NCBI GenBank assembly: GCA_014728295.1 | Contig: WJLW01000002.1 | Span: 1-64,000 of the forward strand | Length of the DNA: 64,000 nt | Reading direction: 5' to 3' | Source of the DNA: Chitinivibrionales bacterium | GTDB taxonomy: Bacteria; Fibrobacterota; Chitinivibrionia; Chitinivibrionales; WJKA01 | Shown: one piece after another, positions 44,529-54,736 of the stretch | How positions within the stretch are numbered: position 1 is the stretch's first letter | Layout of the letters: every line of letters starts with the position of its first letter | Program-made: the position numbers and the translations under genes | Notes under the pieces: generated by a model | The model's database searches: none | Told to the model about the DNA's origin: nothing | What the model saw: only the letters and a program-made list of their open reading frames with translations

Positions 44529-47500
44529 TCAATTCTCCCGTGTCCGGCTGATTGACGTGAGCGACCAGGCCGGCAGCGTAATCGAAGTGCCTTTTTGCAG
44601 ATTTCTCAACTCGGTGGAATAGCCGTCGCCGGCATGCCCGTCGCTAAGTTGCCGTATCGTCACTTTTCCGTTCAGTCCGGTATTCTCAAGTGAAACGATC
44701 GCTTTGGTGTACGGCATTTTGTTGACCAGCATCAACGATATGTGGTCGCCTTGCGATTGCGTCAAGTAGGCCGTCACATTTTCGTTGCTGGAACGTACCT
44801 GCATTAGTTTTCCGCGCAGGCTTGTTGCGGCAAGCTTGAATGCCCAGTAGGACAGGCGCGGTACATTGTCGCCGTCAGGCGCACCGGTGCGGGATAAATA
44901 ACCGTAATCGCCGCCCTGGGGCGTTATATCGTTGTGGATGTCCCAGTAAGAAGCCTGTTCGATATTGTGCTTGGCAAGGGTACCCAGATAATCGGCAAGG
45001 AAAAGGCCGTTGACAATGCTCAGGGTCTGCACTCCCGGTTTGAAGTCGACGGAATTCCACTCTGTCAACCATATTTCGTACGTTTTATCAGCTAAGCCGT
45101 ATTCCTTCACCTGGCTACGTACGGTGGGGATGATGTCGTTCAGGCTTTGCGGCGCCGCCAGCAGGGCAAAGTCGTTTTCTTCCCCCGCGTGCTGCGGGTA
45201 GTGATGAACGTTGACGCCGTCGGCGATATCGGCCGTATGCTCGAAAACCGTTTTATTCCACGCACCTTCCAGCACCCAGACCACCGTCACCAGGATCGTC
45301 GGATCGACTGCCTTCATAGCCTTGATGAACTCCGCAGCACGTGATCCATACTCCTCAGCAGAACAATGACTGGGGTGCCAGTCGCCATAGAGTTCATTGC
45401 CGACTTCCCAGTACCTCACGTTATAATCATTGTCGACATTGCAGTGTTTAACCCAGGCGGCGGCTTGCTCGGGCGTGCCGCGTCCGAAATTGACCGTAAT
45501 CATCGCCTCGTTGCCGGTTGTTCGGCAGAATTCGATGAATTCATCTGTGTCAACCATCCAGTCCTTGCGCGCAAGCACTTCCTGCCAGTGGTCCTCGTCG
45601 GCGCGCAATCCGCCGGGGTAGCGCAACACTCCGTGGTTAACGTCTTTGACATAGTCCGCAGTTTTGGGCTTGAGCAGGTCCCCGTCCCAGAGCGCGGCAT
45701 TGATGCCGAATATGCCGTCGTTGATGCGCGGGGTGATTACCTGGTCCGTATCGGCGGCAATAGTGACGGCGACCTGCTCGGGCGCTTTACTGCGCTCGAT
45801 TTGGCGCGTGTTGGTTAACGCGATATTGTCGATTTTATAAGCGGCATTGGTACCTTCACCTGCCGGCTTGAAATCGATGCGCCTGACATTGTCAAGATCG
45901 AAAACGCCATTTTGACGGGCATCCGGCGGTTGATAATAGGGGAATTTGTTGAATGACTTGAAGGGCACGAGCAATTCGCTCCAGCCGCGTTGCCCGCCCA
46001 CATTCGCGACAAATATTTCGTTTCCGGCATCACTGATTTGAACGGTAACCGGCTGATAGGCTTTGGTGGTAAAAAAAGAAAACCGCAGCCCCCAGTGCTG
46101 TGACCAGTCGCGCCGGCTTTGACCGGCCTCATGCGTGGGGTAGTCGTAATAAATATCGCACCAGTCGCCCAGCTTATATGATATGGCAAGGACATTGGCG
46201 CCGTAGGTATCGCTGTCTTCAGGCTGTTCGAATGCGAATTCCACCCGTGACTTCGGGCCTTGCGCCTTTTCCCATTTGCGATCGGATTCCGATTCAAAAT
46301 CATGCAGCACGATATCAGGGGCGTCCGATGAAAATGAAGCCCAGAACTCATCGGGATCGACATAGCCGGGTATGTCATCAATTACTGCAAGCTGATCGAT
46401 GTACAGTTCGACTGGGTCTCCTTTGTCAACTCTGTTTTCGTAACGGTTTATCGAGAAGCGGACTTCATTAACGGCATTCCAGGCAACATCCGATCCGATC
46501 TCGGCATTTTTCGTTTCATCCCAGTAGCTGCCCTGGGCCATAAATTTTTTAAGGGGCACCATAAAATAGCGCCAGCTCGTATCAAGCTCACCGAAATCAC
46601 CCAGTGCCACTTTGGTTTGCACCTTTTTGCCGTCGGAATCATCATCGAGCAGGCCCAGATAAACTTTTTTGACGTTGGGCGCGCCTTTGGCCCAAAATGC
46701 AATACCGGCGTGTGTCGTTCGTTCTTTGGAGAGGTCGATAGTCTTGCCCGCGCCTAACGATATCGTCACGCCGGAATAGTTTGCATTGTCCAGGTAGGTA
46801 GCCAGGACCGCCGGATTATCAGGGGATGTTGTCGGCTGGAGCTTGAATGCGGTTTTACCGCCGTAGACATAACAGAATCCACCGGCCGCAAGTCTATTGT
46901 CGAAAATGGTATGCGTTTCGTTGACATTCGGTTTATCGGCAAGCGGTGGTGCGGGAAGCGTCTCTTCACGCTCATCCCAGTACTCTTCATCCGTTTCCCG
47001 GCGCTCTTCGTAAACGTCACGCACTACGAAAATGTCATCTACCCAAACATCAAACGATTTGTTGTCGGCTTTTTTTATCTCAATTCTGAATTCGGTGACT
47101 TTCTCCCAGTCGAAGCGATTGGCGATTTCAACTTTCTTTTTGGGATCCCAGTAAACGCCACGCGCACCAAAATCCGACAGTGGAATCGAAATAGACGTCC
47201 ACTTATTGGTTATTCCGCCGTAATCGCTGAGCGGCAGACGCACAACGGTTTTCTTGCCGTCGGAATTTTCTTCATCGACAAGTGCCACCCATGCAATTTC
47301 ACCACCCTGTTTGCCTTTAATCCAGAATTGCAGGGCCCCGCCGGCGTAGTAGGGGGAAATATCATAGAGTAAATTCCACAGACAAACCGATCCGCCCGAG
47401 TAGTCATTGGCCTCCAACTGAAACTTGAGTGCAACTTCACCATTTTTGCCCGATTCTTCGGGGATGAAAACCTTGGACGCGTCGGGATACCAGTAAGCAT

Positions 47501-47684
47501 AGCCGCCTGATATGAAGTCTTCGTCAAAGAACCGAAACACCAGGCGATCGTTTTGCCGGGAGCTCAGTGTCGTATCTGCTTCAGTTTCGGTAGATACAAG
47601 CGGACGAATCTCAATAGATTTGAAGCATGCGGTAAGCAAAAGGGTGAGCAGTGCTAGGCAAGCATAGATTGAAGCTGGTTTCAT
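44529..47684 (-). CDS. Lipoprotein clan GH-A glycosidase with three CBM11-like domains
   Basis: A 1051-residue surface-anchored enzyme. The lipobox LLTAC gives C20. Three beta-sandwich domains of CBM11-like type follow at about 40-225, 255-440 and 460-650. They share W.SI.IPLSDFG or WRYFMVPLKKF and a D.I..V end; the third is the most canonical (FSFFTTKAYQPVTVQI, DLDNVRRIDFKP). The catalytic barrel spans about 655-1045 with acid/base candidate E764 in YWEVGNELYGDW and nucleophile candidate E875 in WLTEWNS. This resembles GH51/GH44-like enzymes acting on glucans or xylans. The likely role is binding and cutting cellulose or mixed-linkage glucan at the surface. Cellobiose phosphorylase follows 6 nt later. 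Confidence 0.82.
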   Translation of the reverse strand: MKPASIYACLALLTLLLTACFKSIEIRPLVSTETEADTTLSSRQNDRLVFRFFDEDFISGGYAYWYPDASKVFIPEESGKNGEVALKFQLEANDYSGGSVCLWNLLYDISPYYAGGALQFWIKGKQGGEIAWVALVDEENSDGKKTVVRLPLSDYGGITNKWTSISIPLSDFGARGVYWDPKKKVEIANRFDWEKVTEFRIEIKKADNKSFDVWVDDIFVVRDVYEERRETDEEYWDEREETLPAPPLADKPNVNETHTIFDNRLAAGGFCYVYGGKTAFKLQPTTSPDNPAVLATYLDNANYSGVTISLGAGKTIDLSKERTTHAGIAFWAKGAPNVKKVYLGLLDDDSDGKKVQTKVALGDFGELDTSWRYFMVPLKKFMAQGSYWDETKNAEIGSDVAWNAVNEVRFSINRYENRVDKGDPVELYIDQLAVIDDIPGYVDPDEFWASFSSDAPDIVLHDFESESDRKWEKAQGPKSRVEFAFEQPEDSDTYGANVLAISYKLGDWCDIYYDYPTHEAGQSRRDWSQHWGLRFSFFTTKAYQPVTVQISDAGNEIFVANVGGQRGWSELLVPFKSFNKFPYYQPPDARQNGVFDLDNVRRIDFKPAGEGTNAAYKIDNIALTNTRQIERSKAPEQVAVTIAADTDQVITPRINDGIFGINAALWDGDLLKPKTADYVKDVNHGVLRYPGGLRADEDHWQEVLARKDWMVDTDEFIEFCRTTGNEAMITVNFGRGTPEQAAAWVKHCNVDNDYNVRYWEVGNELYGDWHPSHCSAEEYGSRAAEFIKAMKAVDPTILVTVVWVLEGAWNKTVFEHTADIADGVNVHHYPQHAGEENDFALLAAPQSLNDIIPTVRSQVKEYGLADKTYEIWLTEWNSVDFKPGVQTLSIVNGLFLADYLGTLAKHNIEQASYWDIHNDITPQGGDYGYLSRTGAPDGDNVPRLSYWAFKLAATSLRGKLMQVRSSNENVTAYLTQSQGDHISLMLVNKMPYTKAIVSLENTGLNGKVTIRQLSDGHAGDGYSTELRNLQKGTSITLPAWSLTSISRTREN

Positions 47685-47789
47685 AGTATGGATAGAGCCT
47701 TGCTAACTTTGAGAGTAATCATATTCACCATCGTTCGAACAAACATCGAAATCAGGCATATCCTTCTTTGCGCGTATCGCTGCGGCATG

Positions 47790-49760
47790 CTAAAAACGAA
47801 CCTGCAGGGATACGTCGACCAGCATTTGCTGAAAATCGTCCCCGGATGCATCGATACCGTCAACATCGCTTTCATGGCTAACGCTGATTTGTCCCAGACT
47901 GAATACGACATCTGCTCCAGCAAAAACTTCCCATTGCAGGCCGGTTGACCAATGCATCTGCCTGATACCGGTGGTTATGCTGTTGGCGGTCATATCGGTC
48001 ATGATCATTTGCAAACCGCCCAATAGTGCGGCACGTTTCCAGAATTTGAAATTGAGACCGGCGTTGATAAAATCGGAAGTTATCTGCATGGCGTAACCGC
48101 CAAAATCTTGCGGCCCTTCATTATCGGATGTTGAGCGCACGAAGCTGCCGCTGAGTTTGAGCGAATGCTTGAGGAAGGGAACTATCGATGCAACGTCATA
48201 GGAAAGACCGCCGCCAATTTGCGCAAATGAGCTTTGGGCAAACATAACCAGCGTATCCGTCACACTGTCAATCGCGATCGAAGCTCCTGTTTCTTCAATT
48301 TCATTCAGCGACTTAACAATCCCTGCAAATTCCAGCGCGTTATCCAGCAGGTCGCCGCGCAGTTCGGCTGTGATGCCGCTTCTGTTGGGAGTTGCCGGGC
48401 CAAACGGCATGACAAGCTGGACGGCCGGATCCAGGTGAGAACGCAGGGCCCCAAGCTCCTGCTGATCGAATATGACGCGTGTATATGAATTCTTTGCAAA
48501 AGGCGCTTTGCTGTAGAGATTGGTCGCTTGTTTAGGGCTGAATTTGAATACATAATGATACAGAGCGTCGAAGGTTGAATAGTGATTCGGGACCAGTGTT
48601 GCATTGTTGCCCGTACCCGCAATCGAATCGTTTTCGATATTCATGATGCGGCTGCCGACAAATGAAGGCGACTGCGCAAGCTCATTTCGAAAATCGAGGT
48701 CATTATTGATAAATGCGACATCGAGCATCGCCGAGAAAGAATTATCGACCTGATAGCCGATATTAATACCGGCTTTCATTGCATTACCAAACAGGTTATC
48801 CTCGCCAAAGCCGTTGGTTGTGTCAAACCATACGGTATCGTCAATCGAAAAAGCGTCTTCAATATTCAGTTTCAGTGCCAGGCGTTCCCATTCAAGCAGG
48901 GCGCCGAGATCGATACCGCCGCGGATGGCCCCGACACGTGTGTTTTGGGCGCTGGTATCGATGGTGGTGTCGGATCCGGCCATGCTGCCCTTGCGATCGA
49001 ATATCTGCAGATAGCTGGCGCCGGTCGTTATGCCGGTTAAATACCGCACGTCAAGATTTGCGCCGGCAAGCAATTTCTCGGTTTTCGAGAATTCGACAAC
49101 ATTGGTCACTTTGCTGCCGTTCTGGATGTTTGTCTGCACATTGCGCAAGCGGGTACCCAGCGCGGCAAAATGAACTTCATTGAAAAGCGGATATATTTCT
49201 GCATCAAAGCCTGCCTGTAATCCCTGCAGCAATCTGTTGTTGTCTCCCAGAAATTCTTCCTGCATGGCCTGCGAGCGACTGCGCTTGAATATGAAAGGTT
49301 CGAAGAGCGGTGATATCTCGGGGGTCCACATAGTCAAGGGACTGAACCGTGCCCTGAAATCACCTGCATTATAGCGCACAACATCCCAGCCGGTTCCGTC
49401 AATGCTTATCCAGCGTGAGAAAATCGGATTGGCGATATCCGAAAAAAAGTTTTGCCAGTTCTGATGCATGCGAAAAATGATGCTTCCGCCGATGGCATCG
49501 TTGGGACGGGCGGTAATGTCGAAATCGACCGAAGTGTATTCATTGGTTTCATCCAGTCTGCGTATTGAGTCGGCCCCGTTGCCGCTCAAACCGGAGTAAA
49601 AATACTGAGATTTGAATTCACCACCGATATGAATTCCCGACTTTGCCGAGACGCGACGAAAGGCTTCCTCAAGACGATCGATTCGTGCTTGTGCAGAGTC
49701 TGCACTGGAAGCGCAAATCTGCGAGATGGCTGCAAAAAAGAGACCTATTGATTTGTTCAT
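47790..49760 (-). CDS. Large outer-membrane beta-barrel protein, putative oligosaccharide porin
   Basis: A 656-residue exported barrel. The signal peptide (MNKSIGLFFAAISQICASSADS) is followed by a short coiled stretch, ARIDRLEEAFRRVSAKSG, and then many strands of alternating pattern with polar turns. The chain ends VSLQVRF with terminal Phe, the beta-signal for the BAM complex. It contains no plug or TonB box. Next to it is a second barrel gene, and the two lie between the ABC transporter and the glycosidases, so they probably let cello-oligosaccharides through (inference). AAGGAG precedes the ATG at 49760; an upstream open frame from 49805 would put extra residues before the signal peptide. 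Confidence 0.8.
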   Translation of the reverse strand: MNKSIGLFFAAISQICASSADSAQARIDRLEEAFRRVSAKSGIHIGGEFKSQYFYSGLSGNGADSIRRLDETNEYTSVDFDITARPNDAIGGSIIFRMHQNWQNFFSDIANPIFSRWISIDGTGWDVVRYNAGDFRARFSPLTMWTPEISPLFEPFIFKRSRSQAMQEEFLGDNNRLLQGLQAGFDAEIYPLFNEVHFAALGTRLRNVQTNIQNGSKVTNVVEFSKTEKLLAGANLDVRYLTGITTGASYLQIFDRKGSMAGSDTTIDTSAQNTRVGAIRGGIDLGALLEWERLALKLNIEDAFSIDDTVWFDTTNGFGEDNLFGNAMKAGINIGYQVDNSFSAMLDVAFINNDLDFRNELAQSPSFVGSRIMNIENDSIAGTGNNATLVPNHYSTFDALYHYVFKFSPKQATNLYSKAPFAKNSYTRVIFDQQELGALRSHLDPAVQLVMPFGPATPNRSGITAELRGDLLDNALEFAGIVKSLNEIEETGASIAIDSVTDTLVMFAQSSFAQIGGGLSYDVASIVPFLKHSLKLSGSFVRSTSDNEGPQDFGGYAMQITSDFINAGLNFKFWKRAALLGGLQMIMTDMTANSITTGIRQMHWSTGLQWEVFAGADVVFSLGQISVSHESDVDGIDASGDDFQQMLVDVSLQVRF

Positions 49761-49795
49761 GCGAAAAGCTTTCTCCTTGCTCTGCGTGCGCATGG

Positions 49796-52063
49796 CTAAA
49801 ACCACATTTTTGTTTCCAGTGATGCAATGGGTGTAGACCAGCTATTATCGGTAACGTTTGTGTCTTCATGTTTCATCCATTTGAATCTGCCGTGCAGGCC
49901 AACCCGTGAAAGCATATCCCAGTCGAATCCAAGACCGACGGCATAGTCTCGATAGTCAATGGGGGCGGCAACCGCTTTGTTGGCTTCGTCGAGCAGATAT
50001 GCTTGCTGTGAACGCCAGTTTTCAAAGCCGGCGAGACCAAGCAGGTAGAAGTTTTTTGTCAGGGCAATTGCCGGTTCAAAGCGTAGCAACGTTCCCCACA
50101 GCAGGGCTTCTTCATCGTCGTCATTGACGAATAGCGGTTTGAAGGCAGTTGAAATGCCGTTCAATGCTGCATAGCCGCTAAGAAAGAGATCGCGCTTGTA
50201 GCCGATAATGCCTCCGATATCGTAGGCTGCGTCAAGCTCGAGATTAAATGTCCATTTGGTATGGCGGGGAACGAATGCGGATTGCTGCATAATGCCGGTT
50301 ACTTCACTGACATTTGAATCGGCCTGCGCAGCATTTTCGTAGGCCGCGAATCCTTCGTACATTGACAGGTAGTCACTGCGCAATCCGCCATGCTCAGGAT
50401 GCTCGAAGGGGATCCGTATGCCGACACGTTTATAGCTTTCATCACCGAGGCGTTTGCGGTATGATCCATTCATCGACCCGTCAACAAGTCCGTTGCCCCA
50501 GCGGTTATACGAAGTGTGAAAGAGGCTGAACAGGTCGGCGCCGTTGAGGCGATAGGGGAAATACAACAAATCACGCGACGACTCCAGTTGTTTGTGCTGG
50601 CCGTATATAATTCGCAGATGTCCATAGCCCTTGAGAACCGGCTCGATCATCACTTTGGCGCCAACCATATTTTGCGCGTAGGGCGATGCTTCGCTGCGGG
50701 CCAGGAACTTGCCGGCTCCGGTCAGGTTTGCCCCAAAGGGATAAAACGCATCTACCGGCATCGCAAATGAAAAGGGCGAATAGAATCCGGGCGGAATGTA
50801 GGCGAAGTCGAGCTCGACAGGCAGGGTGTATTCCTGCCTTGCGGAGAGGAAAAGCGCCGGTCCGGAAATGCCGGAATTCATTTCTTTTTCGCGGCCCCCT
50901 GGCGTATACTCGAACCAGGCGGTGTCGGTATGAGACAGGCCGATATCCGCGTGCATCTCCAGATGGTCATTGACGGCTCCCCTGAGATCCAGCGAGTAAA
51001 CTTTCGGTTCTTTGTAAAAGGAATAGCCCGAGGTATCTCTAAAGCCGAATACTTTTTTGTAGAGATTATTGCGAATGATATCTTCACTGTAATCGAGCGC
51101 TACAAAATTGACGCCCAGTGTCAGATCGGCAAGAAGTTTCTCTTTCGCCGCGCGCAGGTGGACTACGTGCCGATAGGTGTCGCCGATACCGCGTCCCTTG
51201 ACATCGCGATCATTGACATCAGCATACGCAAGATCGTTGCTGAAGTCGATATACTCCCGTTCGAAATTATCGTATCGCTCAAAGGTCCCGTACAGAAAAT
51301 TCAGGTACAATCCGAACGGAAGGTCTATGCTTTCCAGGTTGATGCCGTTAAACGCCTTTTTATTCCAGGCCGCACGTCCTGTTTTCTCCCCCCTGGCAAT
51401 ATTGTATTCGAAGTACCGGGTGATTGGCTGCTCAATCTCAAACGGCAAATATTCCCAGGCAAATGTGCGGGGTTGCGATTTCCAGATAGTAAAGGGAGAT
51501 GCTTCGATCCAGTGGACATTGCCCATCTTTAACCAGAATGAAGCCGGTACGGTTCGCAAAGCAATACCGGCCGACATATCCTCGTGTATGTTTGAGGAGA
51601 GGTTCATCTTGTCATGCCGGCTGGTGGTAAGTGTGTCGCCGGACCAGTCATTCAGATAGCTGCCGGGCAGCGTATGCTGAAAGCCGATTCTTGACCAGAG
51701 TACGGTATTGCGACCGGCGCGCACCACCATTCCCAGGCGCAGCAACGATTCGTTGCCTTCCCAGTTGGCTTGCAACCAGGATCGATCGTCGCGCATGAAG
51801 TCCGGCTGGAGGTCAAAATTATGGTATTGCAGCTTGAGACGCGCCTCGCCGGAGAACGAAACCGGGGCCGATCCGCCGAAAAAAAGCGTCGAAAGCACTT
51901 TCTTTTCTATCGAGGGAAGCCGGGCCTCTAAACTGTCAAGTACTGCAGATGTATCGGTGCTGGCTGAATACGCTGGCTGCAAGATCAGACCCGACAGCAG
52001 AAGTGCACCGAAGGAGGCAAACAGCGTTTTGCGTGCAAGTAACTTAATGCCGATGAATTGCAA
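49796..52063 (-). CDS. Second large outer-membrane beta-barrel protein
   Basis: A 755-residue barrel with a signal peptide (FIGIKLLARKTLFASFGALLLSG...QPAYSA) and a short heptad-like stretch, TSAVLDSLEARLPSIEKKVLS, then some twenty strand-like segments and loops with aromatic and acidic residues. It ends LETKMWF, a BAM beta-signal. The start is uncertain: GGAGGTG lies 5 nt before a TTG at 52063, which I prefer; ATG codons at 52075 and 52087 are also in frame but have no ribosome site. It lies just upstream of the first barrel gene (35 nt apart), and together they may form a paired uptake system with the Opp-type permease. Confidence 0.78.
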   Translation of the reverse strand: MQFIGIKLLARKTLFASFGALLLSGLILQPAYSASTDTSAVLDSLEARLPSIEKKVLSTLFFGGSAPVSFSGEARLKLQYHNFDLQPDFMRDDRSWLQANWEGNESLLRLGMVVRAGRNTVLWSRIGFQHTLPGSYLNDWSGDTLTTSRHDKMNLSSNIHEDMSAGIALRTVPASFWLKMGNVHWIEASPFTIWKSQPRTFAWEYLPFEIEQPITRYFEYNIARGEKTGRAAWNKKAFNGINLESIDLPFGLYLNFLYGTFERYDNFEREYIDFSNDLAYADVNDRDVKGRGIGDTYRHVVHLRAAKEKLLADLTLGVNFVALDYSEDIIRNNLYKKVFGFRDTSGYSFYKEPKVYSLDLRGAVNDHLEMHADIGLSHTDTAWFEYTPGGREKEMNSGISGPALFLSARQEYTLPVELDFAYIPPGFYSPFSFAMPVDAFYPFGANLTGAGKFLARSEASPYAQNMVGAKVMIEPVLKGYGHLRIIYGQHKQLESSRDLLYFPYRLNGADLFSLFHTSYNRWGNGLVDGSMNGSYRKRLGDESYKRVGIRIPFEHPEHGGLRSDYLSMYEGFAAYENAAQADSNVSEVTGIMQQSAFVPRHTKWTFNLELDAAYDIGGIIGYKRDLFLSGYAALNGISTAFKPLFVNDDDEEALLWGTLLRFEPAIALTKNFYLLGLAGFENWRSQQAYLLDEANKAVAAPIDYRDYAVGLGFDWDMLSRVGLHGRFKWMKHEDTNVTDNSWSTPIASLETKMWF

Positions 52064-52142
52064 TAACACCTCCATTACAATCGTCATAAAGATGGTGATT
52101 ATGAGCTCTGTTATGATTTAGTGCTTAAATTTGGCGGCGCGT

Positions 52143-52928
52143 TCAGTTTTGCAGCCACGCACGGTTGAGAACTGGAATATCCTGCAACAGCCTTTGCGTA
52201 TAGCTGTGTGCCGGGTGAAGGATGACCTGGTTTGGACCGCCCTGCTCCACGATTGAGCCGTTGCGCATAACAAAAATGCGGTCGCTGACGTAATAAGCCA
52301 GGCCAATATCGTGAGTGATAAAAATGATGGTCATGTGCAATTTGCGTTTCAAATCCAGCAGCATGTCCAGAATGGTTGCCCGGCTGCACGCATCTACCAT
52401 GGACGTCGGTTCGTCGGCAATCAGAATTCTGGGCCTGATAAGAAAAATACGGGCAATCAGCAGGCGTTGCATCTGGCCGCCGCTGAGCTCAAAAGGGTAC
52501 TTCTCCAGAATTTTCTCCGGAGACATATTCACCTGCAGCAAAGCCGCCTCGATGCGCGCCTGCTTGTCTTTTTGGTCAATTTTCGATTCTTTCAGTTTGA
52601 ATGCGCTCAAGAGCTGGTTTTTGATGGTGAAAAACTGGTTAAATGATGCAAAAGGATCCTGGAATACCGCCTGTACATATTGCCAGTGCTTCTTGGGGTG
52701 CAACGGGTGCTGATTATTGATGAGCAGCGTGCCCTCACTGATCGGCTGCAATAACAATATCATTCTGGCCAGGGTTGTTTTTCCGCTGCCCGATTCGCCA
52801 ACTATCGAGATGATCTCCTGGTCGTGTATGTCGAAAGAAACCCGCTTTACGGCATGGAATTTTTTCTTTCCGCTGCCGAAAAGGCAGGAGAGGTTGCGCC
52901 CCGAGATTACCGCCGGTCTATCAGACAT
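52143..52928 (-). CDS. ABC transporter ATPase, OppF/DppF-like
   Basis: A 261-residue ATPase. Walker A is GESGSGKT (44-51), the Q-loop is AVFQDPFASFN, the signature is LSGGQMQRL, Walker B is RILIADEPT, and the switch His lies in FITHD. It lacks the C-terminal Fe-S/oligopeptide extension usual in OppF, so it is on the short side. It energises uptake together with the OppD-like subunit whose gene overlaps its own by 8 nt. Homologous Opp-type systems in Thermotoga and others import cello- and beta-gluco-oligosaccharides, which fits the neighbours. The role is inferred from context. Confidence 0.9.
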   Translation of the reverse strand: MSDRPAVISGRNLSCLFGSGKKKFHAVKRVSFDIHDQEIISIVGESGSGKTTLARMILLLQPISEGTLLINNQHPLHPKKHWQYVQAVFQDPFASFNQFFTIKNQLLSAFKLKESKIDQKDKQARIEAALLQVNMSPEKILEKYPFELSGGQMQRLLIARIFLIRPRILIADEPTSMVDACSRATILDMLLDLKRKLHMTIIFITHDIGLAYYVSDRIFVMRNGSIVEQGGPNQVILHPAHSYTQRLLQDIPVLNRAWLQN

Positions 52929-53892
52929 ATTCGCACCTCACCCGGCGACTTTGTACTGCATGCATCTGTTGGCGGTGAAAATAGCAGGTGTCGGTGTGTA
53001 CCGTGGGGCAGCGCGGCGCAAATCTGCAACCTTCCGGAATTGACCCAAGCGAAGGTGGCGCTCCGGCTACGGCTTTTGCCTGCCTGTCCCGGGTGCCTTC
53101 TTCAGCCAGCAGCATCGCTTCCATAAGCGTGCGGGAGTATGGGTGCAGGGGGTCGCGTACAATTTGCTCGCTGCTGCCGAATTCAACAAACTCACCGGCA
53201 TACATGACGGCGATGTTGCCGGCGATATGGTAGAGCAGCGGCAATTCATGGGTGATAAAGATCATGCTGCCGATAATCTTTTTGCGCATCAGATCGATCA
53301 GCAGTTGTATGACCGCCTTTTGGGTGGAAACATCCAGCGCAGAACTCGGCTCATCGGCAATTACCACCTGTGGATTCATGAGGGTCGACAAGGCTATGAC
53401 GACACGCTGTTTCATGCCACCCGACAATTCGACCGGAAAGGTATCTAAAATATGTTTGCCAAGCCCAATCGCGTCGAAGCGTTCCTGCAGTCGGGCATGT
53501 ACATTTTTCGTGCTCATCTCGGGCGTATGGTGTTGCATAATGTCGGTGGCAAAATGCTTTATTTTGCGCATGGGATTGAGACTGTTCAGGGCCGATTGCG
53601 GAATCATTGAAATTTTTTTGCCCAGGATGTCGCGTCGAAGCTTTTCGGGCGGATATTCAAGGATGTTGTGGCCGTCTATTTCGATGTCGCCGGATGCATG
53701 ATAAAGCGGCGGCAAATGCAAGCCCATCACGCCGTTGACCAGCGTCGACTTGCCGCAGCCGGACTCGCCGGCAATGCCCAGCACGCTGCCCCGGCGCAAT
53801 TCGAACGATACATTGCTTACGGCATGGATTTTTTCTCCGAACCGGGTCAGATAATAAAGCGACAAGTTGTTTACTGTGAGGAGCAGTGACAT
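52921..53892 (-). CDS. ABC transporter ATPase, OppD/DppD-like
   Basis: A 323-residue ATPase. Walker A is GESGCGKS (42-49), signature LSGGMKQRV, Walker B VVIADEPSSALD, switch His in FITHELPLL. The C-terminal oligo_HPY-type region is present with SIPEGCRFAPRCP and further cysteines, the four-cysteine Fe-S site typical of DppD. It pairs with the OppF-like ATPase, whose start codon falls inside its 3' end. The upstream OppC-like gene ends 10 nt before it. The system lies inside a glucan-degradation locus, so the cargo is probably an oligosaccharide and not a peptide; this is inference. Confidence 0.92.
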   Translation of the reverse strand: MSLLLTVNNLSLYYLTRFGEKIHAVSNVSFELRRGSVLGIAGESGCGKSTLVNGVMGLHLPPLYHASGDIEIDGHNILEYPPEKLRRDILGKKISMIPQSALNSLNPMRKIKHFATDIMQHHTPEMSTKNVHARLQERFDAIGLGKHILDTFPVELSGGMKQRVVIALSTLMNPQVVIADEPSSALDVSTQKAVIQLLIDLMRKKIIGSMIFITHELPLLYHIAGNIAVMYAGEFVEFGSSEQIVRDPLHPYSRTLMEAMLLAEEGTRDRQAKAVAGAPPSLGSIPEGCRFAPRCPTVHTDTCYFHRQQMHAVQSRRVRCEYV

Positions 53893-53902
53893 ACGTATTT
53901 GT

Positions 53903-54736
53903 TTACTTGCGCAATCGTGGATTAAACACGCCTTCCATCGCCGTATTCATGAGATACAGCGAGAAGGTAATGAGACTGATCAGAATGGTGGCTGGCATAA
54001 ACACCCACCAGTTGCCGTTGACAAGCGCTTCATTCTGCTGAGCATAGTGCAGGATGAGTCCGAGTGAAACCGTATCGTACGGGCCCAGTCCCAGCATGCT
54101 GATCGCAGCTTCGCTGAGAATACCGGAAGCCATTTGCAGTATAAACGCCATAAAAACGTATGACAGAATATACGGCAGAATATGCAGAATGATAATTGAC
54201 AATGTAGAGTACCCGTTGAGTTTGGCAAGATTGACATGGTCACGATTTTTGAGGCTCTGGGTCTGGGCGCGCACGGCGCGTGCGGTCCAGGTCCAAGTCG
54301 TTGCCCCGATTATAACCGCAACCAGCAGTAAGGATCGCTTTTCGACACTGTTGCTGATAAGAATGAGAATGATCAGCGACGGAATAACCAGAAACAAGTT
54401 GGTGAGCATCGTCAGCACGTTGTCGATGAAACCGCCTTTATAGCCTGAGAATAAGCCGATCAGCGTTCCAACAATCGTGGCAAGCAGGCCGGCCGAGACG
54501 CCAACCATCAACGATGATCGCAAACCCGAGAAAAGCTGTGCCAATGCATCCTGTCCCTGGCTGTTGGTCCCGAGTACATGTTCAAGCGATGGGGCTTCAA
54601 ACGGCATTCCTGCTCGTTCGAAGGGGTTTGTGCCCAGCAGCACCGGGCCGAAGAGTGCGATGAACATGCTTATCAAGATGAATGCGGCGCCAAACGAAAA
54701 CGAAGGGTTTCGCAACAGCATCGTGATCTGTTTCAT
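53903..54736 (-). CDS. ABC transporter permease, OppC/DppC-like
   Basis: A 277-residue inner-membrane permease with the usual N-terminal segment (SFGAAFILISMFIALFGPVLLG) and the LGTNSQGQDALAQLFSGLRSSLMVG motif that opens the binding-protein-dependent transport domain. The coupling EAA-type loop is SEAAISMLGLGP, and the LSIIILHILPYI... helices follow. It starts within the stop of the OppB-like gene (ATGA overlap). The paired permeases form the translocation pore for the ABC system. Confidence 0.9.
   Translation of the reverse strand: MKQITMLLRNPSFSFGAAFILISMFIALFGPVLLGTNPFERAGMPFEAPSLEHVLGTNSQGQDALAQLFSGLRSSLMVGVSAGLLATIVGTLIGLFSGYKGGFIDNVLTMLTNLFLVIPSLIILILISNSVEKRSLLLVAVIIGATTWTWTARAVRAQTQSLKNRDHVNLAKLNGYSTLSIIILHILPYILSYVFMAFILQMASGILSEAAISMLGLGPYDTVSLGLILHYAQQNEALVNGNWWVFMPATILISLITFSLYLMNTAMEGVFNPRLRK

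Noticed and set aside
47790..52063. Interpreting the two barrels as SusC/TonB-dependent transporters
   Set aside because: No plug domain, TonB box or adjacent SusD-like lipoprotein; they are shorter than SusC and look like simple barrels.
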